A DNA stretch of 64,000 bases, taken from Arhodomonas sp052060015. GTDB lineage: Bacteria; Pseudomonadota; Gammaproteobacteria; Nitrococcales; Nitrococcaceae. A program made the position numbers and the translations under genes. The notes beneath the pieces were generated by a model. That model saw only the letters and a program-made list of their open reading frames with translations. It ran no database searches and was not told the origin of the DNA. The stretch covers positions 8,378-72,377 of the forward strand of contig NZ_JBPODZ010000012.1 of the NCBI RefSeq assembly GCF_052060015.1, read 5' to 3'. Shown here in pieces: positions 17,109 to 25,688 of the stretch; position 1 is the first letter of the stretch; each line of letters begins with the position of its first letter.

Positions 17109-19268
17109 ATGGGCCCCGACGACAAGGTGGTGTATCTCCGCGGTGGCGGCCGACGCTACAGCGTCGACGTCATGGAGGAGATCCGCCATCTGGCCACAGA
17201 GCGCTTGGTGCGGGCGGTGACCCGCACGCTGGATCGCAGCGACGACGCGCTCTTCGAGCGGGCGGACGGGGCGGGCGAGTCCACGGTACAGGAGTCGTAT
17301 TTCACCGCCATGCGCGAGCTGCGCCTGCAGCGCCGGCGTATCGTGGCCCGCTACCGCAGGTCGCTGGAGGGTCTGTTCCGCGATCTGGCCCGGGGCACGC
17401 CTGCGCCGCTGCAGGGCGTCGACACCGCTTCCGAGTCGGACGAGCTCGCCCTCGTGGACGACCATCGGCTCGAGGAGGAGGTGGCGGTGGAGTCCATCGG
17501 GACGCGGTTGCAGGGCCATCACCGTATGCTCGTCGAGCAGGTGGAGGGGCGGCTGCGCAACCTCGTCGGTGCCGCACTCCCCCCCACCGCCAATCCGTTG
17601 CGCCCCCAGACCGCCGCCATCGCCTTCTCGTTGTCACTGGAGGGGGTGGAGGTGGCACTGGCCGCCCGGCTCATCCTCTACAAGCTCTTCGAACGGGCCC
17701 TGGATGGGGAGCTGCCGCGGCTGCTGAAGGCCGTCGACGGCAGGCTCGAGGCGGCGGGGGCGGAGGTCAAGCCAGCCCCGGAGGCAGACCAGGTGGCGGA
17801 CACGGACGAATCGCCGCCGTATGCTGATCCCACTGCGGCCGCCCCGGAGGTCCCCCCGCCGCAGGATGCGCAGGGTGGTGGAGAAGAGGAGGAGGACGGG
17901 ACGGGCGCATTGCTGCAGCGGCTGATACGCCGCGCCAAGCGCCACGGTGAGGGCACGGGTACGGGTCGGGGCCCGACCGCGGCATCCAGGCAGATGGCGG
18001 ACGCGCGCACTGTACTGCGGGCACTGGCGGCGCTGCAGCTGGAGATCCTCGACGCCATCGACATCGCGCCGGCTGATATCAAGGCCCGGGTCAACGACTG
18101 GCTCGAGCGCCAGGGCCAGGCCAGCGCCCTCCAGCCCCCGGTGGACGACACCATCGACCTGGTGGGCATGCTCTTCGAGAACCTCCTCTCCGATCCGCGC
18201 CTGTCGCCGGCGCTGCGGGCGGTGATCGCACGTCTGCAGGTCCCGGTGCTTCGGGTCGCGCTCCGCGATCGGGCGCTCTTCGACCGGGCCGATCACCCGG
18301 CACGGCAGCTGATCAACGAGCTCGGCCTCGCCGCCGCGGGTTGGACGGAGCCGGCCGACCCGCCGAGTGATCCGCTGTATGCCAAGGCGGTGGAGGTCGT
18401 GGAGCGGGTGGTGGCCCGCTACCGCGAGGACGTGGACGTATTCGACCGCGCCCTGCGGGACCTGCGCGCCTTCCTCGAGCGCGAGCGCGAGCGCGCCCGG
18501 GTGGTCGAGCAGCGCACCCGCCAGACCGCCGAGGGCAACCTCCGTGTGGAGATGGCCCGGGAGGCGGTGCAGCGGGCGGTCGACGAAAGGCTGGCCGAGG
18601 GCGTCCCACCGGTGGTGGAACGGCTGCTCGGTGAGGCCTGGTTTCGGGTGATGTTCATCACCGCCGTGCGCGAGGGCGAGGACAGCGAGGCCTGGCAACG
18701 CCAGCTGCGCTTGATGGACGAGCTGGTCTGGAGCGTGCGGCCCAAGCGCGAGGCCGGCGAGCGCCAGCGCATGCTCCAGGTCATGCCGCAGTTGCTCCAG
18801 GACCTGCGCGAGGGCCTCAACGGCATCATGTACAATCCCCATGACATGACCGAGCTGTTCCGGGAGCTGGAGGCCGAGCACCTGCGTTGCCTCGATCCCG
18901 ACAGCGATCCCCCGGGGCCGGCGTCAGGCGCCGGCACGGAGGTAGCGCAACCCGAAGGGCCGGATGGCCCCGCGGCCCAGGTCCTGGATCCTGCTACCCG
19001 GGCACGCCTGGAGGCCGTGCCCGTGGGTAGCTGGTTCGAGCTGCGCGGCACCGGCGAGCCGGTACGCGGCAAGCTCTCGGCGCGACTCAACGAGGGTGAT
19101 CGGTTCGTGTTCGTCAATCGCTCCGGCTTCCGCGTCGCAGAGTATTCGGCCACGGAGATGGCGGCGGCGCTTCGTGATGGCGAGGCCGTGGAGCTGACGG
19201 ACGCGGACGCCTTCGACTACGCACTGGAGCAGGTGATCGAGGCCCTCAAGGAGAACAGTGGCGGATGA
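17109..19268 (+). CDS. DUF1631-family protein
   Basis: The 719-residue soluble, Arg/Glu-rich and largely helical protein matches the DUF1631 family, sometimes mis-annotated as thymidine phosphorylase. Visible blocks are an N-terminal helical region and an acidic disordered linker (about residues 225-290). A central domain follows (I-N-E-L-G-L-A-A-A-G), then a long charged coiled coil with E-R-E-R-E-R-A-R, and a C-terminal PilZ-like beta segment (G-S-W-F-E-L, V-F-V-N-R-S-G-F). Function is unknown. The C-terminal domain resembles c-di-GMP-linked families, an inference only. It overlaps the plsC-like gene by 4 bases, suggesting co-translation. Confidence 0.85.
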   Translation: MGPDDKVVYLRGGGRRYSVDVMEEIRHLATERLVRAVTRTLDRSDDALFERADGAGESTVQESYFTAMRELRLQRRRIVARYRRSLEGLFRDLARGTPAPLQGVDTASESDELALVDDHRLEEEVAVESIGTRLQGHHRMLVEQVEGRLRNLVGAALPPTANPLRPQTAAIAFSLSLEGVEVALAARLILYKLFERALDGELPRLLKAVDGRLEAAGAEVKPAPEADQVADTDESPPYADPTAAAPEVPPPQDAQGGGEEEEDGTGALLQRLIRRAKRHGEGTGTGRGPTAASRQMADARTVLRALAALQLEILDAIDIAPADIKARVNDWLERQGQASALQPPVDDTIDLVGMLFENLLSDPRLSPALRAVIARLQVPVLRVALRDRALFDRADHPARQLINELGLAAAGWTEPADPPSDPLYAKAVEVVERVVARYREDVDVFDRALRDLRAFLERERERARVVEQRTRQTAEGNLRVEMAREAVQRAVDERLAEGVPPVVERLLGEAWFRVMFITAVREGEDSEAWQRQLRLMDELVWSVRPKREAGERQRMLQVMPQLLQDLREGLNGIMYNPHDMTELFRELEAEHLRCLDPDSDPPGPASGAGTEVAQPEGPDGPAAQVLDPATRARLEAVPVGSWFELRGTGEPVRGKLSARLNEGDRFVFVNRSGFRVAEYSATEMAAALRDGEAVELTDADAFDYALEQVIEALKENSGG

Positions 19269-20041
19269 TGCGCTGGATCCGGGTGGTGAGCGTGGCGCTG
19301 TACACCCTGTTCGGCGGGCTGGCTATCGTACTCGCCGTGGCCGCCGATCGGCGCGACCGTGTGCCGCCCCATGGCCTTGGCCGGTGGGCGCAGCGGCAGT
19401 GGTGCCGGGGGCTGTGCCGGCTGCTCGGTGTAACGGTGTCCGTGGAGGGCAAGCCTTTGGCCGGGCCGCCGGCACTGCTGGTCGCCAATCACCTCTCGTG
19501 GCTGGATATTGTCTGCATCGCCGCGCGCTGGCCGGTGGCCTTCCTCAGCAAGACCGAGGTCCGCCGCTGGCCGGTGATCGGCCAGGCGGCGACTGCCCTG
19601 GGCACGCTGTATATCGACCGTGGGCGCCCGGCCGCGGCGGCGGAGGCGGTGACCGCCATGCGCCGGCGCCTGGAAGCCGGCGGTTATGTGCTGTTCTTCC
19701 CCGAGGGTACCACCGGTGATGGCAGGCGCGTGCGCCCCTTCCGTGCCCGGCTGTACCAGGCCGCCGTGGACGCGGCCGCGCCGGTGCAGGCCATCGCCTT
19801 GGAATACCGCCACCGTGATGGAAGTACCGTGGCATCGTTCACCGGTGACGAGAGCCTGGTGGCCAATGTATGGCGTCTGGCGGCGTGCCCCCAGATCGAG
19901 GCCCGTCTGGCGGTGGGCGCGCCGCGGCGGAATCACGAGCGGGGTCGCAGCGAGCTCGCGCGGCTCACGCGGGCCGACGTGGTGCGGGCGTTGGAGATCA
20001 GCGAGACCGAATCGGAAGAGGCGGCCACGGCCAACGCCTAA
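19265..20041 (+). CDS. plsC: 1-acyl-sn-glycerol-3-phosphate acyltransferase family protein
   Basis: The 258-residue membrane-associated acyltransferase has one N-terminal span. The catalytic N-H-x4-D motif is N-H-L-S-W-L-D near residue 77, and the glycerophosphate-binding motif is F-F-P-E-G-T-T. It would transfer an acyl group to a lysophospholipid, making phosphatidate or a remodelled lipid. It is translationally coupled to the DUF1631 gene and ends just before the Pho box of phoB. Which lysolipid it uses cannot be told. Confidence 0.88.
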   Translation: MMRWIRVVSVALYTLFGGLAIVLAVAADRRDRVPPHGLGRWAQRQWCRGLCRLLGVTVSVEGKPLAGPPALLVANHLSWLDIVCIAARWPVAFLSKTEVRRWPVIGQAATALGTLYIDRGRPAAAAEAVTAMRRRLEAGGYVLFFPEGTTGDGRRVRPFRARLYQAAVDAAAPVQAIALEYRHRDGSTVASFTGDESLVANVWRLAACPQIEARLAVGAPRRNHERGRSELARLTRADVVRALEISETESEEAATANA

Positions 20042-20049
20042 CGCCGGCG

Positions 20050-20083
20050 CTGTCATGGCCCTGTCATCTCTGCAGGGCATAAT
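20050..20083 (+). promoter_or_regulatory. Pho box and -10 element of the phoBR operon
   Basis: Two perfect heptamers ctgtcat (20050-20056 and 20061-20067) are separated by four bases, exactly the PhoB-binding direct repeat. Ten bases later there is a -10-like cataat (20078-20083). A PhoB box replaces the -35 element in this arrangement, so autoregulated activation of phoBR under phosphate limitation is expected. Confidence 0.88.
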
Positions 20084-20113
20084 CCCGGCGGTTGTCCGGA
20101 GGACGGGAGATCC

Positions 20114-20803
20114 ATGGCTGCGAGCATACTGATCGTTGAGGACGAGTCCCCCATTCGCGAGATGATCGCCATGGGGCTCGGGCGTGCCGGCTTCGAGGTG
20201 CGGCACGCGGAATCCGCCGAGGACGCGGAGGCGGCGCTGCGCCTGAGCCGTCCGGACCTGGTGCTGCTGGACTGGATGCTGCCGGGCCGCAGCGGCCTGG
20301 AGCTTGCCCGTGAGCTCAAGCGTCGCCCTGAGTACAAGGACATCCCCATCGTCATGCTCACCGCACGGGGGGAGGAGGAGGATCGCGTCCGCGGCCTCGA
20401 CACCGGCGCCGATGACTACATCAGCAAGCCCTTCTCGCCGCGGGAGCTCATCGCCCGGATCAAGGCGGTGCTGCGGCGCACCCTTCCCACCGCCACCGAG
20501 GCACCGGTGGAGCTGCGGGGGCTGCGCCTGGATCCGGTCAGTCACCGGGTACGCGCCGGCGACGTTCCGGTGGATCTCGGTCCCACGGAGTTCCGGCTGC
20601 TGCACTTCCTGATGACCCACCCCGACCGGGTATTCACCCGCACCCAGCTGCTGGATAACGTCTGGGGCACCAATGTCTACGTGGAAGAGCGCACAGTGGA
20701 CGTCCACGTCCGCCGGTTGCGCAAGGGCCTGGAGCCGACCGGCCACCATACCCTGGTGCAGACGGTGCGCGGGGCGGGATACCGGCTCTCCGCGGAGGCC
20801 TGA
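20114..20803 (+). CDS. phoB: phosphate regulon response regulator PhoB
   Basis: The 229-residue OmpR-type regulator has a receiver domain with the acidic pocket E-D-E, phospho-acceptor Asp in L-L-D-W-M-L-P-G, T-A and the K-P-F-S-P-R-E-L motif. The C-terminal winged helix (T-E-F-R-L-L-H-F-L, T-V-D-V-H-V-R-R-L-R-K) binds Pho boxes. It is followed 17 bases later by phoR, and a strong Pho box lies in front of it. Confidence 0.96.
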   Translation: MAASILIVEDESPIREMIAMGLGRAGFEVRHAESAEDAEAALRLSRPDLVLLDWMLPGRSGLELARELKRRPEYKDIPIVMLTARGEEEDRVRGLDTGADDYISKPFSPRELIARIKAVLRRTLPTATEAPVELRGLRLDPVSHRVRAGDVPVDLGPTEFRLLHFLMTHPDRVFTRTQLLDNVWGTNVYVEERTVDVHVRRLRKGLEPTGHHTLVQTVRGAGYRLSAEA

Positions 20804-20820
20804 GCGGGGGCACATCGGCG

Positions 20821-22143
20821 ATGATGCCGCGTAATCCCTGGCCGGAGGCGTGGCTGCGCCTCGTCGCCGTCGTGGCGGCGGCACTGCTGGTGGGGTTATT
20901 GCTCGGCCGGCCCTGGCTGGTGCTCTCGCTGGTGCTGCTGGCATGGATCGTCCGCCAGGGGTGGCTGCTGATGCGTCTGGAGCGCTGGGCGCGGCGGGGC
21001 CAGCGTATGCCCCCGCCGGAATTGCCCGGCCTGTGGGGGGACCTCGCCGGCCAGCTCGAGCGCCACCGGCGCGGCCAGGTCCGTCGCCGTCACGGGCTGG
21101 TGGCACTGCTGCACCGGTTTCGGGCCTCCATCGACGCCCTCCCGGACGCGGTGTTGGTGATCCGCTCCGACGGCGGCCTGGAATGGTGGAATCCGCGGGC
21201 GACCGAGTTCCTGGGCCTGCGCTGGCCCGTGGACCAGGGACAGCGACCGGGGAATCTGCTCCGCCATCCCGAGTTCACCCGCTTCCTCCGCGAGGGGGGG
21301 GGCAGCGAGTCGGTGACCGTGCCGTCGCCGCTGGACGAGGACCTCATCCTCGAGATCCGGATGGTCTCTTATGGGGATGGCCGGCGTATGTTGGTCGCCC
21401 GAGACGTCACCCGCATCCATCGCCTGGAGGGGATGCGGCGTGACTTTGTCGCCAACGTCACCCATGAGCTGCGCACCCCGTTGACGGTGATCCAAGGTCT
21501 CTCGGAGACCCTGGCGGAATACGGTGCGGAGCCCGAGGATTTGGCGAACTCCCTGGGCATGATCGATACCCAGGCCCAGCGCATGCGCCGGCTCATCGAC
21601 GACCTCCTGGTGCTGTCGCGGCTCGAGACCGCGGCGCGCCCCGCGCGCACGGAGCCCGTGACCGTGGCTGCCCTGTTACGGGAGCTCGTGGCGGAAACGG
21701 AGACCATGGACGAGGGGGCGCACGCCATCCATCTGGAGGCGGAGGAGGACCTGAGGGTCCGCGGCAACGAGCAAGAGCTGCGCAGCGCCTTCTCCAACCT
21801 ACTGGTCAATGCGGTAAAGTACACGCCCGCCGGGGGGCGTATCGATGTCCGCTGGCAGCGCAGCGGCGAGGGGGCCTCGCTGTGCGTTGCCGATACCGGC
21901 CCCGGGATTCCCGCCCACCACATTCCCCGGCTGACGGAACGCTTCTATCGCGTGGACAAGGGCCGCAGCCAGGCCGCCGGCGGTACCGGGCTGGGTCTCG
22001 CCATCGTCAAGCACGTGCTCTCGCGCCACGGTGCTCGCTTGGAGATCCGTAGCACGCCGGGTCAGGGCAGCACCTTCTGCTGCGTCTTCCCGGAGTATCA
22101 GCGCTCTGGGGCCGATAGGGCGCGTTCCTTTCCGCGGAGCTGA
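20821..22143 (+). CDS. phoR: phosphate regulon sensor histidine kinase PhoR
   Basis: The 440-residue membrane kinase has two N-terminal spans with almost no periplasmic loop, a PAS domain (A-L-P-D-A-V-L-V-I-R), and a HisKA dimerisation helix with phospho-acceptor His in F-V-A-N-V-T-H-E-L-R-T-P. The HATPase domain has N-box N-L-L-V-N-A-V-K-Y, D-T-G-P-G-I-P and G-T-G-L-G-L-A-I-V. As in other PhoR proteins, the signal is thought to come through the Pst transporter and PhoU, both encoded 6 kb downstream. Confidence 0.95.
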   Translation: MMPRNPWPEAWLRLVAVVAAALLVGLLLGRPWLVLSLVLLAWIVRQGWLLMRLERWARRGQRMPPPELPGLWGDLAGQLERHRRGQVRRRHGLVALLHRFRASIDALPDAVLVIRSDGGLEWWNPRATEFLGLRWPVDQGQRPGNLLRHPEFTRFLREGGGSESVTVPSPLDEDLILEIRMVSYGDGRRMLVARDVTRIHRLEGMRRDFVANVTHELRTPLTVIQGLSETLAEYGAEPEDLANSLGMIDTQAQRMRRLIDDLLVLSRLETAARPARTEPVTVAALLRELVAETETMDEGAHAIHLEAEEDLRVRGNEQELRSAFSNLLVNAVKYTPAGGRIDVRWQRSGEGASLCVADTGPGIPAHHIPRLTERFYRVDKGRSQAAGGTGLGLAIVKHVLSRHGARLEIRSTPGQGSTFCCVFPEYQRSGADRARSFPRS

Positions 22144-22161
22144 TCACACCTCAGGTGGAGT

Positions 22162-22185
22162 GTATATCCGTTCTGGCGTATATAC
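22162..22185. promoter_or_regulatory. imperfect inverted repeat before the ars operon, candidate ArsR operator
   Basis: A 24-base imperfect inverted repeat reads gtatatccg, six bases, then cgtatatac, with a perfect 10-base palindrome cgtatatacg inside its right half. It lies about 50 bases before the first ars gene, where ArsR-type repressors bind. No other gene would use it. Role inferred from position and symmetry. Confidence 0.5.
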
Positions 22186-22233
22186 GGGAAAGCAGATATA
22201 TTCGTCGGAACATGAGCACTGGAGGGCGCAGCC

Positions 22234-22740
22234 TTGGATGAACAGCCCCATTATCATGTCTTGTTCCTGTGTACCGGGAATTCGGCCCGCAGCCAGTTCG
22301 CGGAGGTGATACTCAATACCCTCGGCCGCGGTCGCTTCACCGCGTACAGCGCGGGCAGTCACCCGGAGGCGGCGGTCCACCCCCAGGCGCTGACGCTGCT
22401 GGAAGCGATGAGCCTGCCCACCGCCGGCCTGTACCCGAAGAGCTGGGAGGAGTTCACCGGTCCGCAGGCGCCGTCCATGGACTTCGTGTTCACCGTCTGC
22501 GATCGCGCTGCAAGGGAGCCTTGCCCCGTCTGGCCGGGACAGCCCATGACCGCGCACTGGGGTATCGAGGATCCGGTACGGTCGATAGAGCCCCCGGAAA
22601 AGGCCTTTCGTCGCGCGTTCTACGGGCTGCGGAACCGTGTCAGCCTGTTCCTGAACCTTCCCCTGACCTCCCTGGACCGGATGCGGCTGCAGCGCGAGCT
22701 CGACGCCATCGGCCGCGACGACGACGGGGGGGATGCATGA
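22234..22740 (+). CDS. arsC: arsenate reductase, LMW-PTP family (first copy)
   Basis: The 168-residue protein has the P-loop C-T-G-N-S-A-R-S with nucleophile Cys14 and the downstream signature T-V-C-D-R-A-A-R-E-P-C-P-V-W-P-G, both typical of proteobacterial ArsC arsenate reductases. It reduces arsenate to arsenite for export. The start is TTG at 22234, served by GGAGGG seven bases upstream; the ATG at 22238 is out of frame. Its end overlaps arsR. Confidence 0.88.
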   Translation: MDEQPHYHVLFLCTGNSARSQFAEVILNTLGRGRFTAYSAGSHPEAAVHPQALTLLEAMSLPTAGLYPKSWEEFTGPQAPSMDFVFTVCDRAAREPCPVWPGQPMTAHWGIEDPVRSIEPPEKAFRRAFYGLRNRVSLFLNLPLTSLDRMRLQRELDAIGRDDDGGDA

Positions 22741-23123
22741 GCGCCTCGGTTACCGAATTGGGCACGAGCGTCGCCTTCCCGGCTTTCTTTCGGATGCTCG
22801 GCGACGAGACCCGATTGCGGGCCCTGGTGCTGCTCCAGTCCGAGGGTGAGCTCTGCGTCTGCGAGCTCACGGAGGCGCTGGGGGTGAGCCAGCCCAAGAT
22901 GTCGCGGCACCTCGCCGCGCTACGGGAGGCCGGAGTGGTCAGCGACCGGCGCGAGGGCGCCTGGATCCATTACCGGATCGCCCCCTCGCTGCCCGCCTGG
23001 CAGGCCCGCGTGCTTGCCTGTGCCTGCCAGGAGCTGTCGGGGCAGGCGCCGTTTGCCGCCGACCGCGAACGCCTGGCGGCGATGCCGGAACGTCCCGGCG
23101 GTCGCTGTTCCACCAATCCATAA
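22737..23123 (+). CDS. arsR: ArsR-family arsenite-responsive repressor
   Basis: The 128-residue winged-helix repressor has the As(III)-binding motif E-L-C-V-C-E-L at the start of the recognition region and D-N-A-type helix V-S-Q-P-K-M-S-R-H-L. Additional cysteines C-A-C-Q lie in the C-terminal helix. Arsenite binding to the cysteines releases DNA. ATG 22737 overlaps the arsC stop (ATGA). Unusually, it is second in the operon rather than first. Confidence 0.94.
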   Translation: MSASVTELGTSVAFPAFFRMLGDETRLRALVLLQSEGELCVCELTEALGVSQPKMSRHLAALREAGVVSDRREGAWIHYRIAPSLPAWQARVLACACQELSGQAPFAADRERLAAMPERPGGRCSTNP

Positions 23124-23135
23124 AGGAGGACCCCA

Positions 23136-23573
23136 ATGAGCGACGCGGTGCGCCATATCCTGTTCCTATGCACCGGGAACTCCTGCCGTTCGCAGATGGC
23201 CGAGGGCTGGGCCCGCCATCTCGGCGGCGATGAGGTCTCGGTGCGCTCTGCGGGTATCGAGGCCCACGGGCTCAATCCGCGGGCAGTCGAGGCCATGGCG
23301 GAGGTCGACGTGGACATCTCCGGGCAGGCCTCCCACCGGTTGACCGACGAGGACCTGCAGTGGGCCGACCTGGTGGTCACCGTATGCGGCCACGCCGACG
23401 AGCATTGCCCCATCCTGCCTCCCGGTACCCGCCGCGAACACTGGCCCCTCGACGACCCGGCCCGCGCCGAGGGCGACGAGGCCGCGATTCGCGAGGTCTT
23501 CCGTGCCTGCCGTGACGAGATTCGGGCGCGCGTGAACGAGCTGTTGCAGCGGAGTGAAAATGGACCCGCTTGA
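23136..23573 (+). CDS. arsC: arsenate reductase, thioredoxin-coupled LMW-PTP type (second copy)
   Basis: The 145-residue enzyme has the P-loop C-T-G-N-S-C-R-S and the redox pair of cysteines in T-V-C-G-H-A-D-E-H-C-P, the triple-cysteine relay of the Staphylococcus-type, thioredoxin-dependent ArsC. It differs from the first arsC in the operon by its extra P-loop cysteine. Ribosome site AAAGGAGG precedes ATG 23136. Confidence 0.93.
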   Translation: MSDAVRHILFLCTGNSCRSQMAEGWARHLGGDEVSVRSAGIEAHGLNPRAVEAMAEVDVDISGQASHRLTDEDLQWADLVVTVCGHADEHCPILPPGTRREHWPLDDPARAEGDEAAIREVFRACRDEIRARVNELLQRSENGPA

Positions 23574-24279
23574 GGATCTGCCGAATATCGACCCGGATCT
23601 CTTCCGGGTCCCCGAACCGGCCCAGCTGGGTCTCGCCCCCATGCATGCCCATCCCCCGCGGATCCTCCTTCTTTACGGTTCCCTGCGGCGGCGCTCGTTC
23701 AGCCGGTTGGCGGTGGAGGAGGCGGCGCGTCTGCTGCGCGCCATGGGGGCTGAGCCGCGCATCTTCCATCCTCGGGGATTGCCGTTGCCCGACGCCGAGG
23801 ATGCCTCTCACGAGAAGGTCGTCGAGCTCCGCGAGCTCGCCACCTGGGCGGAGGGCATGGTGTGGTGCTCACCGGAGCGTCACGGGGCGATGACCGGGAT
23901 CATGAAGGCCCAGATCGACTGGATACCGCTGGCGCTGGGGGCGGTGCGTCCCACCCAGGGCAAGACCTTGGCGGTAATGCAGGTCTGCGGAGGGTCGCAG
24001 TCGTTCAATGCCGTCAATCAGCTGCGGGTGCTCGGGCGCTGGATGCGCATGCTCACCATCCCCAACCAGTCGTCGGTGCCCAAGGCCTTCATGGAGTTCG
24101 ACGACAACGATCGCATGAGGCCGTCACCGTACTACGATCGGATCGTCGACGTAATGGAGGAGCTAGTGCGCTTTACCTGGTTGATCCGTGACCGCGTGGA
24201 CGCCCTCACCGATCGCTATTCCGAGCGGATCGAGAGCGCTGATGCGCTGTCGCGCCGGGTCAACCAACGCGCCATCTGA
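23560..24279 (+). CDS. arsH: ArsH NADPH-dependent FMN reductase
   Basis: The 239-residue flavodoxin-like protein has F-M-N-binding Y-G-S-L-R-R-R-S-F-S-R and S-P-E-R-H-G-A-M-T-G segments, and G-G-S-Q-S-F-N, all typical of ArsH. ArsH oxidises trivalent organoarsenicals with NADPH/FMN. It overlaps arsC by 14 bases. GTG 23554 is an alternative start two codons earlier. Confidence 0.94.
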   Translation: MDPLEDLPNIDPDLFRVPEPAQLGLAPMHAHPPRILLLYGSLRRRSFSRLAVEEAARLLRAMGAEPRIFHPRGLPLPDAEDASHEKVVELRELATWAEGMVWCSPERHGAMTGIMKAQIDWIPLALGAVRPTQGKTLAVMQVCGGSQSFNAVNQLRVLGRWMRMLTIPNQSSVPKAFMEFDDNDRMRPSPYYDRIVDVMEELVRFTWLIRDRVDALTDRYSERIESADALSRRVNQRAI

Positions 24280-24303
24280 GCCGCATTACAGAGGAGTTTT
24301 TGC

Positions 24304-25386
24304 ATGAGCGTGCGCCAGGAGACCGATATCCCGGATACCCGTGAGGGCATGGGGTTATTCGAGCGCTTTTTGTCGGTGTGGGTGGCCCTGGCCATCGTCG
24401 CCGGCGTGGCCCTGGGACAGCTCGTGCCGGCGGTTCCCGAGGCGTTGTCGCGCTTCGAGTACGCCCAGGTCTCCATCCCGGTGGCCGTGCTGATCTGGGC
24501 GATGATCTTCCCGATGATGGTGCAGATCGATTTCACCTCCATCCTTGGGGTGCGCCGCCAGCCCAAGGGGCTGGTGATCACCACCACCGTGAACTGGTTG
24601 ATCAAGCCGTTCACCATGTTCTTTATCGCCTGGTTCTTCCTCAAGGTGGTGTTTCAGCCCTTCATCCCGGAGGCGCTGGCAAGTCAGTACCTGGCCGGGG
24701 CCATCCTGCTCGGCGCCGCCCCGTGCACGGCCATGGTCTTCGTCTGGAGCTATCTCACCCGGGGCGATGCCGCCTACACCCTGGTGCAGGTGGCGTTCAA
24801 CGATTTGATCATGCTGTTCGCCTTCGCGCCCATCGTGGTGTTCCTCCTCGGCATCTCGGATATGGCGGTGCCCTGGGACACGGTGGCGCTGTCGGTGGTG
24901 CTCTACATCGTCATCCCGCTGACCGCCGGCTATCTCACCCGCGTGGCGGTGATCCGCCGCCGTGGCACCGATTGGTTCGACAACGTGTTCATGAAGCGGC
25001 TGGCACCGGTGACGCCGGCCGGGCTGTTGCTGACGCTCATTCTCCTGTTCGCCTTCCAGGGGGAGGTGATCCTGCGGCACCCGCTGCATATCGTGCTCAT
25101 CGCCATCCCGCTCATCGTCCAGACCTTCCTGATCTTCCTCCTCGCCTACGGCTGGGCCCGGGCCTGGCGGGTACCCCATCCCGTGGCCGCCCCCGGCGCG
25201 ATGATCGGCGCGAGCAACTTCTTCGAGCTGGCGGTGGCCGCCGCCATCTCGCTGTTCGGGCTGCAGTCAGGGGCCGCCCTGGCCACGGTGGTGGGGGTGC
25301 TCGTGGAGGTGCCGCTGATGCTGGCGCTGGTGCGCATCGCCAATGCCACCCGGGCGCATTTCCCCGCCGCCCCGGCGCAGGCTTGA
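24304..25386 (+). CDS. acr3: Acr3-family arsenite efflux transporter
   Basis: The 360-residue protein has ten membrane spans of the bile/arsenite/riboflavin transporter superfamily. The conserved cysteine lies in L-G-A-A-P-C-T-A-M-V-F-V-W-S-Y, and the E-L-A-V-A-A-A-I-S-L-F-G signature in the last third. It exports arsenite using the proton-motive force. Ribosome site GAGGAG precedes ATG 24304. Confidence 0.95.
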   Translation: MSVRQETDIPDTREGMGLFERFLSVWVALAIVAGVALGQLVPAVPEALSRFEYAQVSIPVAVLIWAMIFPMMVQIDFTSILGVRRQPKGLVITTTVNWLIKPFTMFFIAWFFLKVVFQPFIPEALASQYLAGAILLGAAPCTAMVFVWSYLTRGDAAYTLVQVAFNDLIMLFAFAPIVVFLLGISDMAVPWDTVALSVVLYIVIPLTAGYLTRVAVIRRRGTDWFDNVFMKRLAPVTPAGLLLTLILLFAFQGEVILRHPLHIVLIAIPLIVQTFLIFLLAYGWARAWRVPHPVAAPGAMIGASNFFELAVAAAISLFGLQSGAALATVVGVLVEVPLMLALVRIANATRAHFPAAPAQA

Positions 25387-25390
25387 ACCC

Positions 25391-25684
25391 GTGGCCATCC
25401 GGCTGACGGAGCAGGCCCGGGAGTGGATCTGTCACCGCGGTGGCCGGGTTACGGTGCGGCTGTCACCGCGTCACGGTTGCTGTGGGGGCGGGGCGCGGGT
25501 GGCCGTTGCCGAGGCCGCTGCGCCAGCGAATCCGGCGGCGTTCGTGCACGAGGAATGCGAGGGCGTTTCCGTGGCCCTGGATCCGGATCTCGCCGGTGAG
25601 GACCTGCTCATCGATGTGGAAGGAATGCTGGGGCTGAAACGGCTCTTCGTCGAGGGGAGCAGCCCGAAACGACTCAGGGAGTAA
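25391..25684 (+). CDS. small CC-motif protein in the ars operon
   Basis: The 97-residue protein starts with GTG 25391, four bases after the acr3 stop; the longer frame overlaps acr3 and is not used. It contains R-H-G-C-C-G-G-G, a vicinal cysteine pair in a Gly-rich loop, resembling small CC/selenocysteine-motif proteins. The rest is a short alpha/beta domain with E-E-C. Vicinal cysteines could bind arsenite or act in redox chemistry. That role is inferred, and the family assignment is from memory only. Confidence 0.68.
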   Translation: MAIRLTEQAREWICHRGGRVTVRLSPRHGCCGGGARVAVAEAAAPANPAAFVHEECEGVSVALDPDLAGEDLLIDVEGMLGLKRLFVEGSSPKRLRE

Positions 25685-25688
25685 TGGC

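Noticed and set aside
22269..22736. N-terminal extension of the ArsR frame across arsC
   Set aside because: It is the out-of-frame shadow of arsC; ArsR homology begins at ATG 22737.
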